A stretch of 34,036 bases of DNA from an uncultured Lachnospiraceae bacterium. GTDB lineage: Bacteria; Bacillota; Clostridia; Lachnospirales; Lachnospiraceae. The position numbers were made by a program, and so were the translations under genes. Location: assembly GCA_944381575.1 (NCBI GenBank), contig CALWLS010000014.1:1-34036 (forward strand), written 5' to 3'. Positions 1-8,385 of this stretch are shown in pieces. The number at the start of each line of letters is the position of its first letter. The first letter of the stretch is position 1. The notes under the pieces were generated by a model. It worked only from the letters and a program-made list of their open reading frames with translations, was not told where the DNA came from and did no database searches.

Positions 1-260
1 AAAGGCTCTCCCTTAAGCTCCTTTACACAGTCAACCACTGTCCTTGTGATGAGCTGGACATTTGATAAGCCCCTGCTTCCTGCGGTGATGCAGATCCTCA
101 TGCCGGGCTTTATGGTCCCTGCAAACTCCGGCTTTGCGAAATTCTCCTTTATGATCTTTACGATCTCTGCCTCGCTAAGCTCATTGTGCGGGAAGTTCTG
201 TCTTACCCTTACGAACTTCGGTATCTTCTGGCCTGCTATAAGTCTTGTTGATGTAGACAT
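1..260 (-). CDS. LarA-like (DUF2088) protein, N-terminal fragment
   Basis: The gene starts with ATG at 260 and runs off the left edge, so only about 86 residues are visible. The protein begins MSTSTRLIAGQKIPKFVRVR and has the segment IKPGMRICITAGSRGLSN (residues 50-67), which resembles the N-terminal strand and turn of the LarA / DUF2088 family, the nickel-pincer-cofactor lactate racemases and related 2-hydroxyacid isomerases. The ribosome site GAGGAAGC lies directly before the start. It is the next gene after the 353-aa unknown gene on the same strand, but a hairpin terminator at 296-324 separates them, leaving only about 35 bases for a private promoter. Substrate and cofactor ligands cannot be judged because the catalytic part is outside the window. 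The family call is recognition of the N-terminus only. Confidence 0.65.
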   Translation of the reverse strand, partial: MSTSTRLIAGQKIPKFVRVRQNFPHNELSEAEIVKIIKENFAKPEFAGTIKPGMRICITAGSRGLSNVQLITRTVVDCVKELKGEP

Positions 261-295
261 GCTTCCTCATTAAAAATTCGTGCTTTAAATACACC

Positions 296-324
296 AAAAC
301 GGCTGCTTAGTCAACAGCCGTTTT
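296..324 (-). terminator. Rho-independent terminator after the 353-aa gene
   Basis: A perfect 10-bp stem (AAAACGGCTG / CAGCCGTTTT) with a 9-nt loop. On the minus strand it is followed by TTTTGGTGT. It lies 88 bases past the stop of the 353-aa gene and 36 bases before the LarA-like start, so readthrough or partial termination may set expression of the latter. Confidence 0.75.
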
Positions 325-411
325 GATAATTCTCTATGTATGAGTTACTATTTTTATATCAATAAAGCTGAATTGATTATTCAGGATCAATGGTTATGTT
401 AAACCAAAGCT

Positions 412-1473
412 TCAGGCTATGGTCTCTCTCTTGACCTCAGCCTCCCTGATCTCAACGATCTCGGATACCTTATATCTCTTTGCATCCTTCATTCCAGGAA
501 TGATCTCCTCAGCATGTGCTATCATCTCTTCCCTTGTATAAGGCTTAACAGGCTTTGAAAGCAGCTCCTTGGTGATGCCGATACTCTCAAGCTCTATCCA
601 TGCCCTGTCTGAGATGTGCTCAAGATCGATAGGTGCTCCATAGTAGTATGCAGTCATAAGGAGGGCCGGTGATGAGCCAAGGTGTCTTCCAACGATAAGG
701 CCAGTATCAAGAGCGTCAAGCATAAGCGCCATGAACTTCTCCTTAGGTGCAGCCACTGCAGGATAGTCTGATTTAACTGTCTTAGCATATACTCCTGAGT
801 TATGAGCTGACATTCCAGCCTTGTATCCTCCGAGGTTTGTTCCTCCGAAGATACGTCCCCATCTCTCGGATACGACCATACCGATACCTACTGATACCTC
901 AGGTCCGGCTACCTTAACGATGACCTCGCCGTCACGCATAATCTCATTTGCGGCTGACATGAAGATAAGGATCTCGGTCATGTTGACAAGATCAAATGCC
1001 TCTGAACCGCAGTTATTGTTTGCGATACGGCCTGTAAGGGTCATGGTCTCGTTATGAGAAAGTCTCTCGCCGCCTCTGTCCTTTGCGTTAGGACCTTTGT
1101 GGAGCTCCTTACCCTTGAACTGAGGAAGATGCCACTGTCTCATATGAGGCTCGTCCTCATAGATGCCCTCATACTCAGGGATAGGGCTTAATGGCATATA
1201 TCCGTAAGTATTATTGATCATTCCATGGTCAACGGATGCGATGGCAGTAACTGCTATAGGGTTCATGATACCGTCTGAAGATACTGATACGCAGTCCGTA
1301 TCCAAGATATCAACTGCTGCTGCCGAATCCTTGAACTCCTCAGCTATAACCTTTACAGCCTCATACTCCGTAAGGGCTGCGTTTGCGATATCTTTCCTGT
1401 CTATGAATACCCAGTTTAAAGGCATTGCTCCGTCGATCCCTCCAATAGGAAGTAAGCGGTATTTTAATTTCAT
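412..1473 (-). CDS. Conserved-looking protein of unknown function, 353 aa
   Basis: I do not recognise this family. The product is a soluble 353-residue protein with no signal peptide or membrane segment. It has a polar, motif-rich centre: DTDC (C61), a His/Asn-rich stretch around SVDHGMINN (80-88), GGERLSHNETMTLTGRIANNNCGSE (134-158, containing C155) and a glycine-rich GRIFGGTNLGGYKAGMSAHNSG (206-227). This pattern suggests an enzyme. The start is supported by AGGAGGAAAATAAA-ATG. It begins 26 bases after the 129-aa gene, so the two are almost certainly co-transcribed and may be subunits or a complex. The next downstream gene is LarA-like, which hints at hydroxyacid or small-carboxylate metabolism; that is inference from position only. 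Confidence 0.6.
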   Translation of the reverse strand: MKLKYRLLPIGGIDGAMPLNWVFIDRKDIANAALTEYEAVKVIAEEFKDSAAAVDILDTDCVSVSSDGIMNPIAVTAIASVDHGMINNTYGYMPLSPIPEYEGIYEDEPHMRQWHLPQFKGKELHKGPNAKDRGGERLSHNETMTLTGRIANNNCGSEAFDLVNMTEILIFMSAANEIMRDGEVIVKVAGPEVSVGIGMVVSERWGRIFGGTNLGGYKAGMSAHNSGVYAKTVKSDYPAVAAPKEKFMALMLDALDTGLIVGRHLGSSPALLMTAYYYGAPIDLEHISDRAWIELESIGITKELLSKPVKPYTREEMIAHAEEIIPGMKDAKRYKVSEIVEIREAEVKRETIA

Positions 1474-1499
1474 TTTATTTTCCTCCTATATGGCCAAAA

Positions 1500-1889
1500 T
1501 TAAAACTGTGTCTGCTTATGTCCTGCGCTGCGGCGGTCGTCAACGACCTCTGCATCGATAAGGTGATGCTCGACTGTAGGGATGCTTCCTGCCATATCGT
1601 CAAGGATGGCGATCTTGCATCTTCCGTCAGCTGTGTATCCCTTAGCTACTGATGTATAGATGATCTCCGGATCAAAAGGCACTGCCTCAACAACCACCTC
1701 GGTGATCTCAGGATCCTCAGTGATCTCAATGATCTCCTCCTCAAGACGGCCAAGTCTTAATGATGCGAACTTAGCAGTCTTGATATTCTCAAGTCCGTTA
1801 ATCGTCACCTTTGTCTCAGGGCGAAGCTTCTTGCCTGCAGCCTGGATCTTAGCTAAAAGATCAGGCAGTTTTGTGTGCATGCATTTCAT
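1500..1889 (-). CDS. Small acidic protein of unknown function, 129 aa
   Basis: This is an unrecognised 129-residue protein, acidic in the middle (LGRLEEEIIEITEDPEITEV, residues 46-65), with alternating hydrophobic residues that suggest beta strands. No signal peptide or membrane segment is seen. The start at 1889 has AAGGAG nine bases upstream; a second ATG three codons in (MHTKLPD) is possible. It lies directly upstream of the 353-aa gene on the same strand with a short gap, so a paired function is likely. A 118-base gap separates it from the alpha/beta hydrolase upstream. No function is assigned. Confidence 0.6.
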   Translation of the reverse strand: MKCMHTKLPDLLAKIQAAGKKLRPETKVTINGLENIKTAKFASLRLGRLEEEIIEITEDPEITEVVVEAVPFDPEIIYTSVAKGYTADGRCKIAILDDMAGSIPTVEHHLIDAEVVDDRRSAGHKQTQF

Positions 1890-2007
1890 AGGTAATATCT
1901 CCTTCCGTGGTTTTCATGTTTATATTAATTATGTTTTTAACTGTTTAAAATGAAATCTGTTTCCTGGAATGCTCCGGGAAATCCACCTGAAGCCTCCGGC
2001 CTTTGAT

Positions 2008-2790
2008 CTAAGGCTCTGCCGGCATGGTTTCTGCCAGCCACTCCATGATTATCTCCGCCACCTCGGTCCTCTGATCTCCGTGGAATCCGAAGTGTTCAAA
2101 GAAATGTCCGGCGTTCTCCACTACAACGCACTTTGACGCCGTATTTCCGGACTCATTAAGGGCTTTCGTCATTTTTTCCGCCCAGACTGCCGGAGTTATG
2201 TTGTCTCTGTCCCCGCTGATGGCAAGTATAGGCATCTTTATCTGATCCGCATACTTAAGCGTAGACCTGAGCTCATACTCCTCCGGATTGTTGAATGGAT
2301 CCCCGCCGTACTTGGCGCAGGCTCTCTTATAATAATCCGGAATGAATTCCCTTGAAAACCTTACGTATGCAAGCCAGTCGCAGAGCTGGGACATAGCCAC
2401 TCCGCAGGCAAAGTCTCTTTTTACCGCAAGCAGCTGCATCATGTCGGCGCCATAGGAATGCCCTATCACGACCACTCTGTCCCTGTCCACTAAGGGCTGA
2501 CTCACAACAAAGTCAAAAGCCTCCAGCAGATCCTGCTGCTGCCTCTTTCCTGCATGGTCATTTACTCTCGGCGCCCCTGAGCCATAGCCTCTCTGGTACA
2601 TGGAGTACACCAGATATCCTCTCCTGCACAGGGTCCCGGATATCCAGTTATAGTCCTCCGGGGAGCACATGCCTCCCGGTACTATGATCGCCGTTGCAGT
2701 CCCTCTCTCCTTTGTATGGAATGGAATGAAGCACTGCAGATACATCGTTATTCCGTCTGAAGTCTCGAAATGCTCTGTAGTTTTTTTCAT
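2008..2790 (-). CDS. Alpha/beta hydrolase (dienelactone-hydrolase/peptidase-like)
   Basis: A cytosolic alpha/beta-hydrolase-fold protein of 260 residues. The nucleophile elbow is GHSYG (Ser112), the acid is in SGDRDN (Asp194 or Asp196), and the catalytic His is in NAGHFF (His229). An oxyanion-hole-like PGG lies at 38-40 and a strand-turn YQRGYGSG at 65-72. Length and motif spacing fit a single-domain hydrolase with a short cap, as in the prolyl-oligopeptidase or dienelactone hydrolase clans. The natural substrate cannot be deduced. The start has GGGAG four bases upstream. It has its own promoter candidate at 2856-2885, which lies after the terminator of the CoA-transferase gene, so it begins a new transcription unit. 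The two unknown genes downstream may be read with it. Confidence 0.85.
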   Translation of the reverse strand: MKKTTEHFETSDGITMYLQCFIPFHTKERGTATAIIVPGGMCSPEDYNWISGTLCRRGYLVYSMYQRGYGSGAPRVNDHAGKRQQQDLLEAFDFVVSQPLVDRDRVVVIGHSYGADMMQLLAVKRDFACGVAMSQLCDWLAYVRFSREFIPDYYKRACAKYGGDPFNNPEEYELRSTLKYADQIKMPILAISGDRDNITPAVWAEKMTKALNESGNTASKCVVVENAGHFFEHFGFHGDQRTEVAEIIMEWLAETMPAEP

Positions 2791-2855
2791 GATCTCCCAA
2801 ATGAAAAGTCCGTAAATACTTCCGGCTGTAAAACAGATCTTTTTATTTCGCTGTA

Positions 2856-2885
2856 ATTATAAATGATACGCGCATTATCTTTCAA
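2856..2885 (-). promoter_or_regulatory. Sigma-A-type promoter for the alpha/beta hydrolase
   Basis: On the minus strand TTGAAA is followed after 18 bases by a perfect TATAAT. It lies about 65 bases upstream of the hydrolase start and after the terminator at 2944-2985. Confidence 0.6.
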
Positions 2886-2943
2886 CCCGTACCCATATAC
2901 TTCATTTTGTACAAAGATTGCATGAGATTATGTGCAAAATTAA

Positions 2944-2985
2944 AGATACTGCCCTATCAGGTCTTAATCTGACAGCGCAGTATCT
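2944..2985 (-). terminator. Terminator of the CoA-transferase gene
   Basis: A long hairpin: AGATACTGC pairs with GCAGTATCT, and an inner CTGTCAG/CTGATAG pairs with one G.U wobble only when read on the minus strand. TTTAATTTT follows on that strand. It lies 48 bases past the CoA-transferase stop. Confidence 0.75.
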
Positions 2986-3033
2986 ATATAAGGGATATTA
3001 CTATGAACTAAATTGCATTTACATCAGATAGTA

Positions 3034-4632
3034 TCAGGCAGTTTTTTCGTCAGCGTCATTATTTGGAACAACGCTTAAGAGCCTGCTCAAGCCCATTGGC
3101 TCATCCTTAAATATAGCCTCATCCATAAGCTTTAAGTCCCTGGATATGATAGGCTTGAAGTCCATCTGGCTTAAGATATCCTTTTCAAGATCAACTCCAG
3201 GAGCTATCTCCGTAAGCACAAGTCCGTCTGCAGTAAGCTGGAACACAGCCCTCTCCGTGATGAACATTATCTTCTGGCCCTGCTCGTTGGCGTAATCGCC
3301 TGAGAATGTGACCTGCTGTACCTTATTAAGGAACTTTCTCTCTCTTCCCTCCTGAAGGATAACGAGCTTTCCGTCCCTTACCTCCTCCTTTAATCCGCCT
3401 GCGGTAAATGTTCCCACAAAGCATACCTCCTTGGTGTTCTGTGAGATATCTATAAATCCGCCCGGACCGGTAACTCTCGTACCGAACTTTGAGGAATTGA
3501 CATTTCCGTTCATATCAGCTTCGGCAAATCCCAGGAAGGTCTTGCTTAAAAATCCGCCGTCATAGAGCTGGAATACATCGCTTACGTCGAGTATAGCCTC
3601 AGGATTGGCAGCTGCTCCAAATCCCACTCCCTCTACAGGCACTCCGCCGAGGGCTCCGTACTCCACCGAAAGGGTAGCGCTGATGCCCTCCTCTCCGGCA
3701 ACGCTTCCTATACCTGAAGGTATGCCTATACCAAGGTTGATGACGCAGCCCTTTGTAAGCTCCATGGCGCCTCTCCTTGCGATGATCTTCCTGTTGGACA
3801 TGGCCATAGGTTTAAGCCCGTCAACCGGCACCTTGATCTCTCCTGAAAGCTCCGGCCTGAAATCAGCGGCGTAGCCCTGGCTGTACATTCCCTCATCGGC
3901 AACCACCACATAGTCCACAAGGCTTGCAGGTATCTTGACCCTGTGCGGATCAAGGGTTCCGTCCTTGACTACCGTCTTGACCTCGGCGATGACTATACCG
4001 CCTGAATTGTGGGTAGCTGCGGCTATGTCGAATCCGGTATCGCCTATGGCGCTGTGCTCAACGCTTAAATTTCCGGTCTCATCCGATGCGTAGGCCCTTA
4101 TGACGCAGGCATCTATCTTAAATGTCTTGTAGGCAAGGGTCTCCTTACCGCCTATATTTACAAGCTCTACCACCTCTCTATGCTGGTCTATGGTCTTCTG
4201 GTTGGCCTTGCATCCCTCAAGACGAGGATCCACAAAGGTCCTTAAGCCTACATTTGTAACAAGGGCAGGCTTATTGCTGGCTATGGCATCGAAAAGATGC
4301 ATCATTACGCCAAATGGAACAGGGTAAGCTGCCACCTCGTTATTTCCTATCATCTCCGCAATAAGCTGAGGGATCATGAAATGCGCAGCTATTATGGTAT
4401 CTATAAGTCCTTTTTTCGCGATCCTGTTAAATCCTACGTTATCCCTTGAGTTATTTCCCGGGCTTATGGTGCCCGCAATGGTAAGATCCTTAGGCATCTG
4501 CTCCGCGTCATATCTGTCCGCAATGGCCTGGAGCATGGTCTCCGGAGCTCCGTATGAACCGATGCCTCCGAAGGCAACGGTCATGCCGCTGTCTATGAGT
4601 CTTGCTGCCTCTTCCTTTGTTATCCTTTTCAT
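3034..4632 (-). CDS. Family I acyl-CoA:carboxylate CoA-transferase (propionate CoA-transferase-like)
   Basis: The enzyme moves CoA between an acyl-CoA and a free short-chain or hydroxy acid through a glutamyl-CoA thioester, in the cytosol. The 532-residue chain is a fused alpha-beta family I transferase. The N-terminal half has GMTVAFGGIGSYGAP, and the C-terminal half has INLGIGIPSGIG followed by SVEYGALGGVPVEGVGFG, where Glu324 is the expected catalytic glutamate, as in TVEAGPIGGVP of propionate CoA-transferases. I place the start at ATG 4632, preceded by AAAGGGGGATCAGAT. An in-frame ATG 11 codons earlier (4665) would put this ribosome site inside the coding region. The gene is monocistronic, with promoter 4763-4790 and terminator 2944-2985. 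The exact acid substrate (propionate, lactate, butyrate or another) is not determined. Confidence 0.85.
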   Translation of the reverse strand: MKRITKEEAARLIDSGMTVAFGGIGSYGAPETMLQAIADRYDAEQMPKDLTIAGTISPGNNSRDNVGFNRIAKKGLIDTIIAAHFMIPQLIAEMIGNNEVAAYPVPFGVMMHLFDAIASNKPALVTNVGLRTFVDPRLEGCKANQKTIDQHREVVELVNIGGKETLAYKTFKIDACVIRAYASDETGNLSVEHSAIGDTGFDIAAATHNSGGIVIAEVKTVVKDGTLDPHRVKIPASLVDYVVVADEGMYSQGYAADFRPELSGEIKVPVDGLKPMAMSNRKIIARRGAMELTKGCVINLGIGIPSGIGSVAGEEGISATLSVEYGALGGVPVEGVGFGAAANPEAILDVSDVFQLYDGGFLSKTFLGFAEADMNGNVNSSKFGTRVTGPGGFIDISQNTKEVCFVGTFTAGGLKEEVRDGKLVILQEGRERKFLNKVQQVTFSGDYANEQGQKIMFITERAVFQLTADGLVLTEIAPGVDLEKDILSQMDFKPIISRDLKLMDEAIFKDEPMGLSRLLSVVPNNDADEKTA

Positions 4633-4695
4633 ATCTGATCCCCCTTTCTTAAAATACGGGTTCATATTGCTTATATTTCATTCTTCTAAATTTAT

Positions 4696-4748
4696 AAGGA
4701 TCCCGATCGGCTCCTTTCTCCTGATGCAAGGATCCAGACCGATCTCTT
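4696..4748 (-). repeat. Imperfect 32-bp tandem duplication in the CoA-transferase leader
   Basis: AAGGATCC followed by a GATCG/CGATC segment occurs at 4696 and again at 4728. GATCGG and CCGATC from the two copies can also pair, so the 5' leader could fold. Confidence 0.4.
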
Positions 4749-4762
4749 ATCTTTATATCCCA

Positions 4763-4790
4763 AATATATCATATACAAATATTTTGTAAA
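4763..4790 (-). promoter_or_regulatory. Promoter candidate for the CoA-transferase gene
   Basis: On the minus strand TTTACA, 16 bases, TATATT in an AT-rich stretch between the proC terminator and the CoA-transferase start. It leaves a leader of about 125 nt. Confidence 0.4.
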
Positions 4791-4828
4791 GTTAAAATTT
4801 TGTATGCAAAATAAATTTAGCATAATAT

Positions 4829-4860
4829 AAAACAGACTGCAGCGTTTACAGTCTGTTTTT
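4829..4860 (-). terminator. Terminator of the proline operon (after proC)
   Basis: A perfect 11-bp stem (AAAACAGACTG / CAGTCTGTTTT) with a 9-nt loop, 24 bases past the proC stop. On the minus strand it is followed by TTTTATATT. An intergenic stretch follows before the next gene. Confidence 0.85.
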
Positions 4861-4883
4861 TGTGCATTATTGCGATTTAAATA

Positions 4884-5732
4884 TTATTTAAGCGCGGAAT
4901 TTTTTTCATAGGCTGCGATCACGGCATCCATGACTGCGCCGCGCATGCCGCATTCCTCCAGCGTACGAACTCCCTCTATGGTGGTCCCGCCAGGAGAGCA
5001 GACCGCGTCCTTCAGCTCTCCCGGATGCTTTCCGGTCTCAAGCACCATGTCCGCTGAACCTTTTACCATCTGGGCTGCAAGTTTTACGGCGTCGGCCCTT
5101 GAAAGACCGCAGAGCACTCCTCCGTCCGCTAAGGCCTCAATGAACATATATACGAATGCAGGCCCGCAGCCGGATACTGCGCTTCCCGCGTCTATGAGTT
5201 TTTCCGGCATGCTGCATAAAAGGCCCGCCTTTGAAAGCATTTTAAGGAAGGCTTCTTTCATTTCCGGCTTCAGGCTGCTGTCTGCAGCATAAAGTATCAC
5301 GCCTTCCCCTATGGATGCAGGAGTGTTTGGCATTATGCGTATTATCGGATAATCTCCTCCCGCAAGCTCCTTTATCCTGTTCATGCTGAGGCCTGCCGCC
5401 ATGGTCACAAGTACGGGACTGTCTGACGCCGCAGCCCTTTCCTTAAGAGCACCGGAGATGCCCTTAAGCATTTCCTCCATCATCTGAGGCTTTACGCCAA
5501 GGAATATCACGTCAGCCTCAGCGGCTATGCCGTTATTATCTGAAACTATAACCTCTGTATCCGGGTTTTTAAGGCTGTCATTTTCTATCCTGTCATTAAG
5601 TTCCTCGGCCTTTTTTATTCCGCGGTTTGCGAGCATTATCTTGTACGCCTCATCAGCCCTTGATGCAGCCAGCGCAAGGGCGCCGCCCATATTTCCCGTT
5701 CCTATAAAACCTGTCCTTACCATTTTCTCCAT
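4884..5732 (-). CDS. proC: Pyrroline-5-carboxylate reductase
   Basis: The enzyme catalyses the last step of proline synthesis, NAD(P)H-dependent reduction of 1-pyrroline-5-carboxylate to L-proline. The N-terminal Rossmann motif is GFIGTGNMGG (residues 8-17). The family also shows in FLGVKPQMM, VTMAAGLS, RIMPNTPASIGEG and the C-terminal CSPGGTTIEG segment that lines the active site. At 282 residues it is close to the usual 265-280. The first ATG (5732) has its purine run almost touching; the fourth codon, also ATG (5723), with GGAGAAA before it, is an equally good start. It is the third gene of proB-proA-proC and is followed by a clear terminator. Confidence 0.95.
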   Translation of the reverse strand: MEKMVRTGFIGTGNMGGALALAASRADEAYKIMLANRGIKKAEELNDRIENDSLKNPDTEVIVSDNNGIAAEADVIFLGVKPQMMEEMLKGISGALKERAAASDSPVLVTMAAGLSMNRIKELAGGDYPIIRIMPNTPASIGEGVILYAADSSLKPEMKEAFLKMLSKAGLLCSMPEKLIDAGSAVSGCGPAFVYMFIEALADGGVLCGLSRADAVKLAAQMVKGSADMVLETGKHPGELKDAVCSPGGTTIEGVRTLEECGMRGAVMDAVIAAYEKNSALK

Positions 5733-5818
5733 CCCGCCATATATTTTATGATCTTCCGATCAGCCATTTTATCCAGCTCCTGCTCATCCCTGTCCTGCTT
5801 TATTCCTGAACATGAAGG

Positions 5819-7096
5819 TTACCGTATCTGTCCGTCTCCGTATACGACGTATTTGCAGCTTGTAAGCTCCTCCAGCCCCATAGGCCCTCTTGCATGAAGC
5901 TTCTGGGTGGAGATGCCGATCTCAGCCCCGAGGCCAAACTCGCCTCCGTCCGTAAAACGTGTGGAAGCATTTACATATACCGCCGCCGCGTCTATTTCAT
6001 TAAGGAAACGCTGGGCCGTAAAATAATTATTTGTGATTATCGCCTCACTGTGTCCCGTGGAATGCTCCGTTATGAACTCCACCGCCGCTTCGTAGCTGTC
6101 CACCGTCTTGATGGCAAGCTTATAATCATCGTATTCCGTGTCCCAGTCCTCAGCTACCGCAGGAAGGATCTTTCCAAGGGCCGCATACTCAACGCCGCAG
6201 ATATTTTCAGCAGCGCCTATGGTCTTATTATCGCATCTTAATTCCACGTTTTTCATCTGCAGCAGCGGAAGGGCCTTTTCAAGGAAGCTCTCCGCAACAT
6301 CCTTATGCACCACCAGGCACTCCACGGCGTTGCAAACCGAAGGCCTTGAGCATTTGGAGTTATAAAGTATCTTTGCCCCCATGTCGAGATCGGCTTCCTT
6401 ATCTATATATATGTGGCACACGCCCTCTCCGGTACGGATAACAGGTATCGAAGCATTCTTTGCAACGCTCCTTATGAGTCCCGCCCCGCCTCTCGGGATC
6501 AGCACGTCCACATATTTATCCATATGCATGAGCTCATTTGCAGTTTCATGGCTCGTATCCTGAACCAGTGAAATGCACTCCTTAGGAAGTCCGGCCTTTG
6601 CGAGAGCATCCTGCATTATGGTAACGGCAGCCCTGTTTGAATTGATGGCTTCCTTTCCACCCCTTAAAATGCAGACATTTCCAGACTTAAGGCAGAGCGC
6701 CGCTGCGTCCACCGTTACATTCGGCCTTGCCTCAAAAATAATGGCGATAACTCCAAGGGGCACTCTTTTCCTCATTATAAGGAGTCCGTTAGGCCTTGTG
6801 ACAGTCTTATCAGCCACTGCCGTCGGATCCGGAAGCGCCATTACCTCCCTCACGCCGTCGGCTATGCCCTTTATGCTCTCCGGCGTAAGTTTGAGCCTGT
6901 CAAGCATCGCCGCCGATATGCCGTTTTTCTCAGCATTTTCCATATCTGTGGCGTTAGCCTCGAGCCACTCTGCGCTGCGTTCAATAAGCGCGTCCGCTAT
7001 TGCCTTTAACGCCTCGTTTTTGACTGACGTCCCCGCCGTCATAAGTATACGTGAAGCCTTTTTTGCATCTATGCCCTGCTGTTCAAGTGCCGTCAT
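5819..7096 (-). CDS. proA: Gamma-glutamyl phosphate reductase
   Basis: This is the second step of proline synthesis: NADPH reduction of gamma-glutamyl phosphate to glutamate-5-semialdehyde, which cyclises to the ProC substrate. The 425-residue chain has the aldehyde-dehydrogenase fold. Visible are VPLGVIAIIFEARPNVT (112-128), LRGGKEAINSN (144-154), PRGGAGLIR (201-209) and the catalytic cysteine in KCSRPSVCNAVE (Cys255). The start has GGAGGTGCGGC before the ATG. It lies 148 bases after proB and 86 bases before proC on the same strand. The proB-proA gap contains TTGACA without a well-placed -10, so an internal promoter is possible but unproven. Confidence 0.96.
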   Translation of the reverse strand: MTALEQQGIDAKKASRILMTAGTSVKNEALKAIADALIERSAEWLEANATDMENAEKNGISAAMLDRLKLTPESIKGIADGVREVMALPDPTAVADKTVTRPNGLLIMRKRVPLGVIAIIFEARPNVTVDAAALCLKSGNVCILRGGKEAINSNRAAVTIMQDALAKAGLPKECISLVQDTSHETANELMHMDKYVDVLIPRGGAGLIRSVAKNASIPVIRTGEGVCHIYIDKEADLDMGAKILYNSKCSRPSVCNAVECLVVHKDVAESFLEKALPLLQMKNVELRCDNKTIGAAENICGVEYAALGKILPAVAEDWDTEYDDYKLAIKTVDSYEAAVEFITEHSTGHSEAIITNNYFTAQRFLNEIDAAAVYVNASTRFTDGGEFGLGAEIGISTQKLHARGPMGLEELTSCKYVVYGDGQIR

Positions 7097-7244
7097 GCCG
7101 CACCTCCGTTAAGTTCTGAACGATACTATAATTTTGTCAAACTCCATAATGGAATCGTGGTGTATTTTTATACTGATATTACTTTAATTATGTGCAATAT
7201 TGAATTCCTTGCAGTAAACTGCCGTGTGACTTTAGCAGCCGTCC

Positions 7245-8048
7245 TCAACACTTCTCCCGGCGTCTGAACAGGGTCCCCACCTGCTTTCCGTCGACTATGT
7301 CATACAGATTATCGATGTTGTCATTATTGGTTATGACCATGTCAAAGCCGTTATCGATGGCTATCTTTGCCGCGGCAAGCTTTGTCATCATTCCGCCCGT
7401 TCCTCTGGAGGAGCCGGCTCCGCCCGCCATGTCTATGATCTCCGGAGTGATCTCATTTACCTCATGTATAAGGTTTGCTCCCGGGAATTTCCTCGGGTCG
7501 GCGTCATAAAGGCCCTCTATGTCGCTCATTATGATCAGCAGATCAGCTCCGCAAAGCTTTGCCACTATAGCGGAAAGTGTATCGTTATCGCCCAGCACCT
7601 TGTGATGTCCACTCTCTATCTCCACCGAGGATACCGAATCGTTTTCGTTGACTATGGGTATCACTCCCATGGATAACAGGGCCTGGAAGGTATTGGACAG
7701 ATACTTTGAATCCGCCTCGTCCTCCACGTTATCTCCCGTAAGCAGTATCTGCGCTACTGTCCTGCTGTATTCTGAAAACAGCGTGTCGTAGATATGCATA
7801 AGCCTTGCCTGTCCCACGGCGGCTATGGCCATTTTATACTTAAGATCCTTCGGTCTCTCCGGCAGGCCCATCTTTGCGGTGCCGACGGATATCGCGGCCG
7901 AAGTTACGACTATGACGTCATTGCCGGCTCCCTGTATGTCCGCAATGGTCCTCACTATCTTTTCCATTTTCTGATAGTTGAGCTTTCCCGATGAATGTGT
8001 CAGCGTGGACGTACCAAGCTTGACTACTATGCGTCTGCCCTTTACCAT
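7245..8048 (-). CDS. proB: Glutamate 5-kinase, PUA-less short form
   Basis: This is the first step of proline synthesis: ATP-dependent phosphorylation of glutamate to gamma-glutamyl phosphate, normally feedback-inhibited by proline. The 267-residue chain is an amino-acid-kinase domain only. It has VVKLGTSTLT (8-17), VTSAAISVG, the PIVNENDSVS glutamate-binding loop, GDNDTLSA, and GTGGMMTKL near the end. It lacks the C-terminal PUA domain of the roughly 370-residue enzymes, as in several Clostridia and Streptococcus. The ribosome site is AAGGGATAAACAG-ATG. A small upstream reading frame (starting near 8090) overlaps the proB start but has a poor ribosome site. The gene heads proB-proA-proC. Confidence 0.95.
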   Translation of the reverse strand: MVKGRRIVVKLGTSTLTHSSGKLNYQKMEKIVRTIADIQGAGNDVIVVTSAAISVGTAKMGLPERPKDLKYKMAIAAVGQARLMHIYDTLFSEYSRTVAQILLTGDNVEDEADSKYLSNTFQALLSMGVIPIVNENDSVSSVEIESGHHKVLGDNDTLSAIVAKLCGADLLIIMSDIEGLYDADPRKFPGANLIHEVNEITPEIIDMAGGAGSSRGTGGMMTKLAAAKIAIDNGFDMVITNNDNIDNLYDIVDGKQVGTLFRRREKC

Positions 8049-8108
8049 CTGTTTATCCCTTCGCTAAATATGTAAAATACCTTAATAAACATGCTTCGTA
8101 TAAAAATT

Positions 8109-8137
8109 AAAATATAACAGTGGATCATAACCGTAAA
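8109..8137 (-). promoter_or_regulatory. Promoter candidate for proBAC
   Basis: On the minus strand TTTACG, 17 bases, TATTTT, about 60 bases upstream of proB. The rest of the 395-base divergent gap (8049-8443) is AT-rich and shows no T-box, riboswitch or leader terminator. Confidence 0.35.
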
Positions 8138-8327
8138 ATCAGAGATAATTTCGTCGGTGATGATATCCTTATAATAATTTTAATGCTGTAATGGTATTTT
8201 AGTTTATACGGGTATATTTTACAATGTCATTTCTTTTATGTGCACCGGCGCTGTTTCCATTAAATGAATATCCGCAGAACAGTTCAAGCCATTCTTTACA
8301 CTTAAATCCGTACTTGGCGCTTACAGA

Positions 8328-8356
8328 TTGACTTTTTTCAGCTCTATCCTTAAACT
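8328..8356 (+). promoter_or_regulatory. Promoter candidate for the serine acetyltransferase gene
   Basis: TTGACT, 17 bases, TAAACT, giving a leader of about 80 nt. A second TTGACA at 8365 has no good -10 at standard spacing. Confidence 0.3.
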
Positions 8357-8385
8357 ATTTTATGTTGACAAAATTTGTATTTCTA

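Noticed and set aside
1955-1976. Hairpin TTTCCTGGA / TCCGGGAAA as terminator of the alpha/beta hydrolase
   Set aside because: On the minus strand it has a C/A mismatch and no T-run, so termination there is doubtful.
4633-4665. Upstream ATG adding 11 residues to the CoA-transferase
   Set aside because: The AAAGGGGG ribosome site lies inside this extension and points to ATG 4632.
8046-8090. Short frame overlapping the proB start as a possible leader peptide
   Set aside because: It has no proline codons, a poor ribosome site, and no terminator or alternative hairpin nearby.
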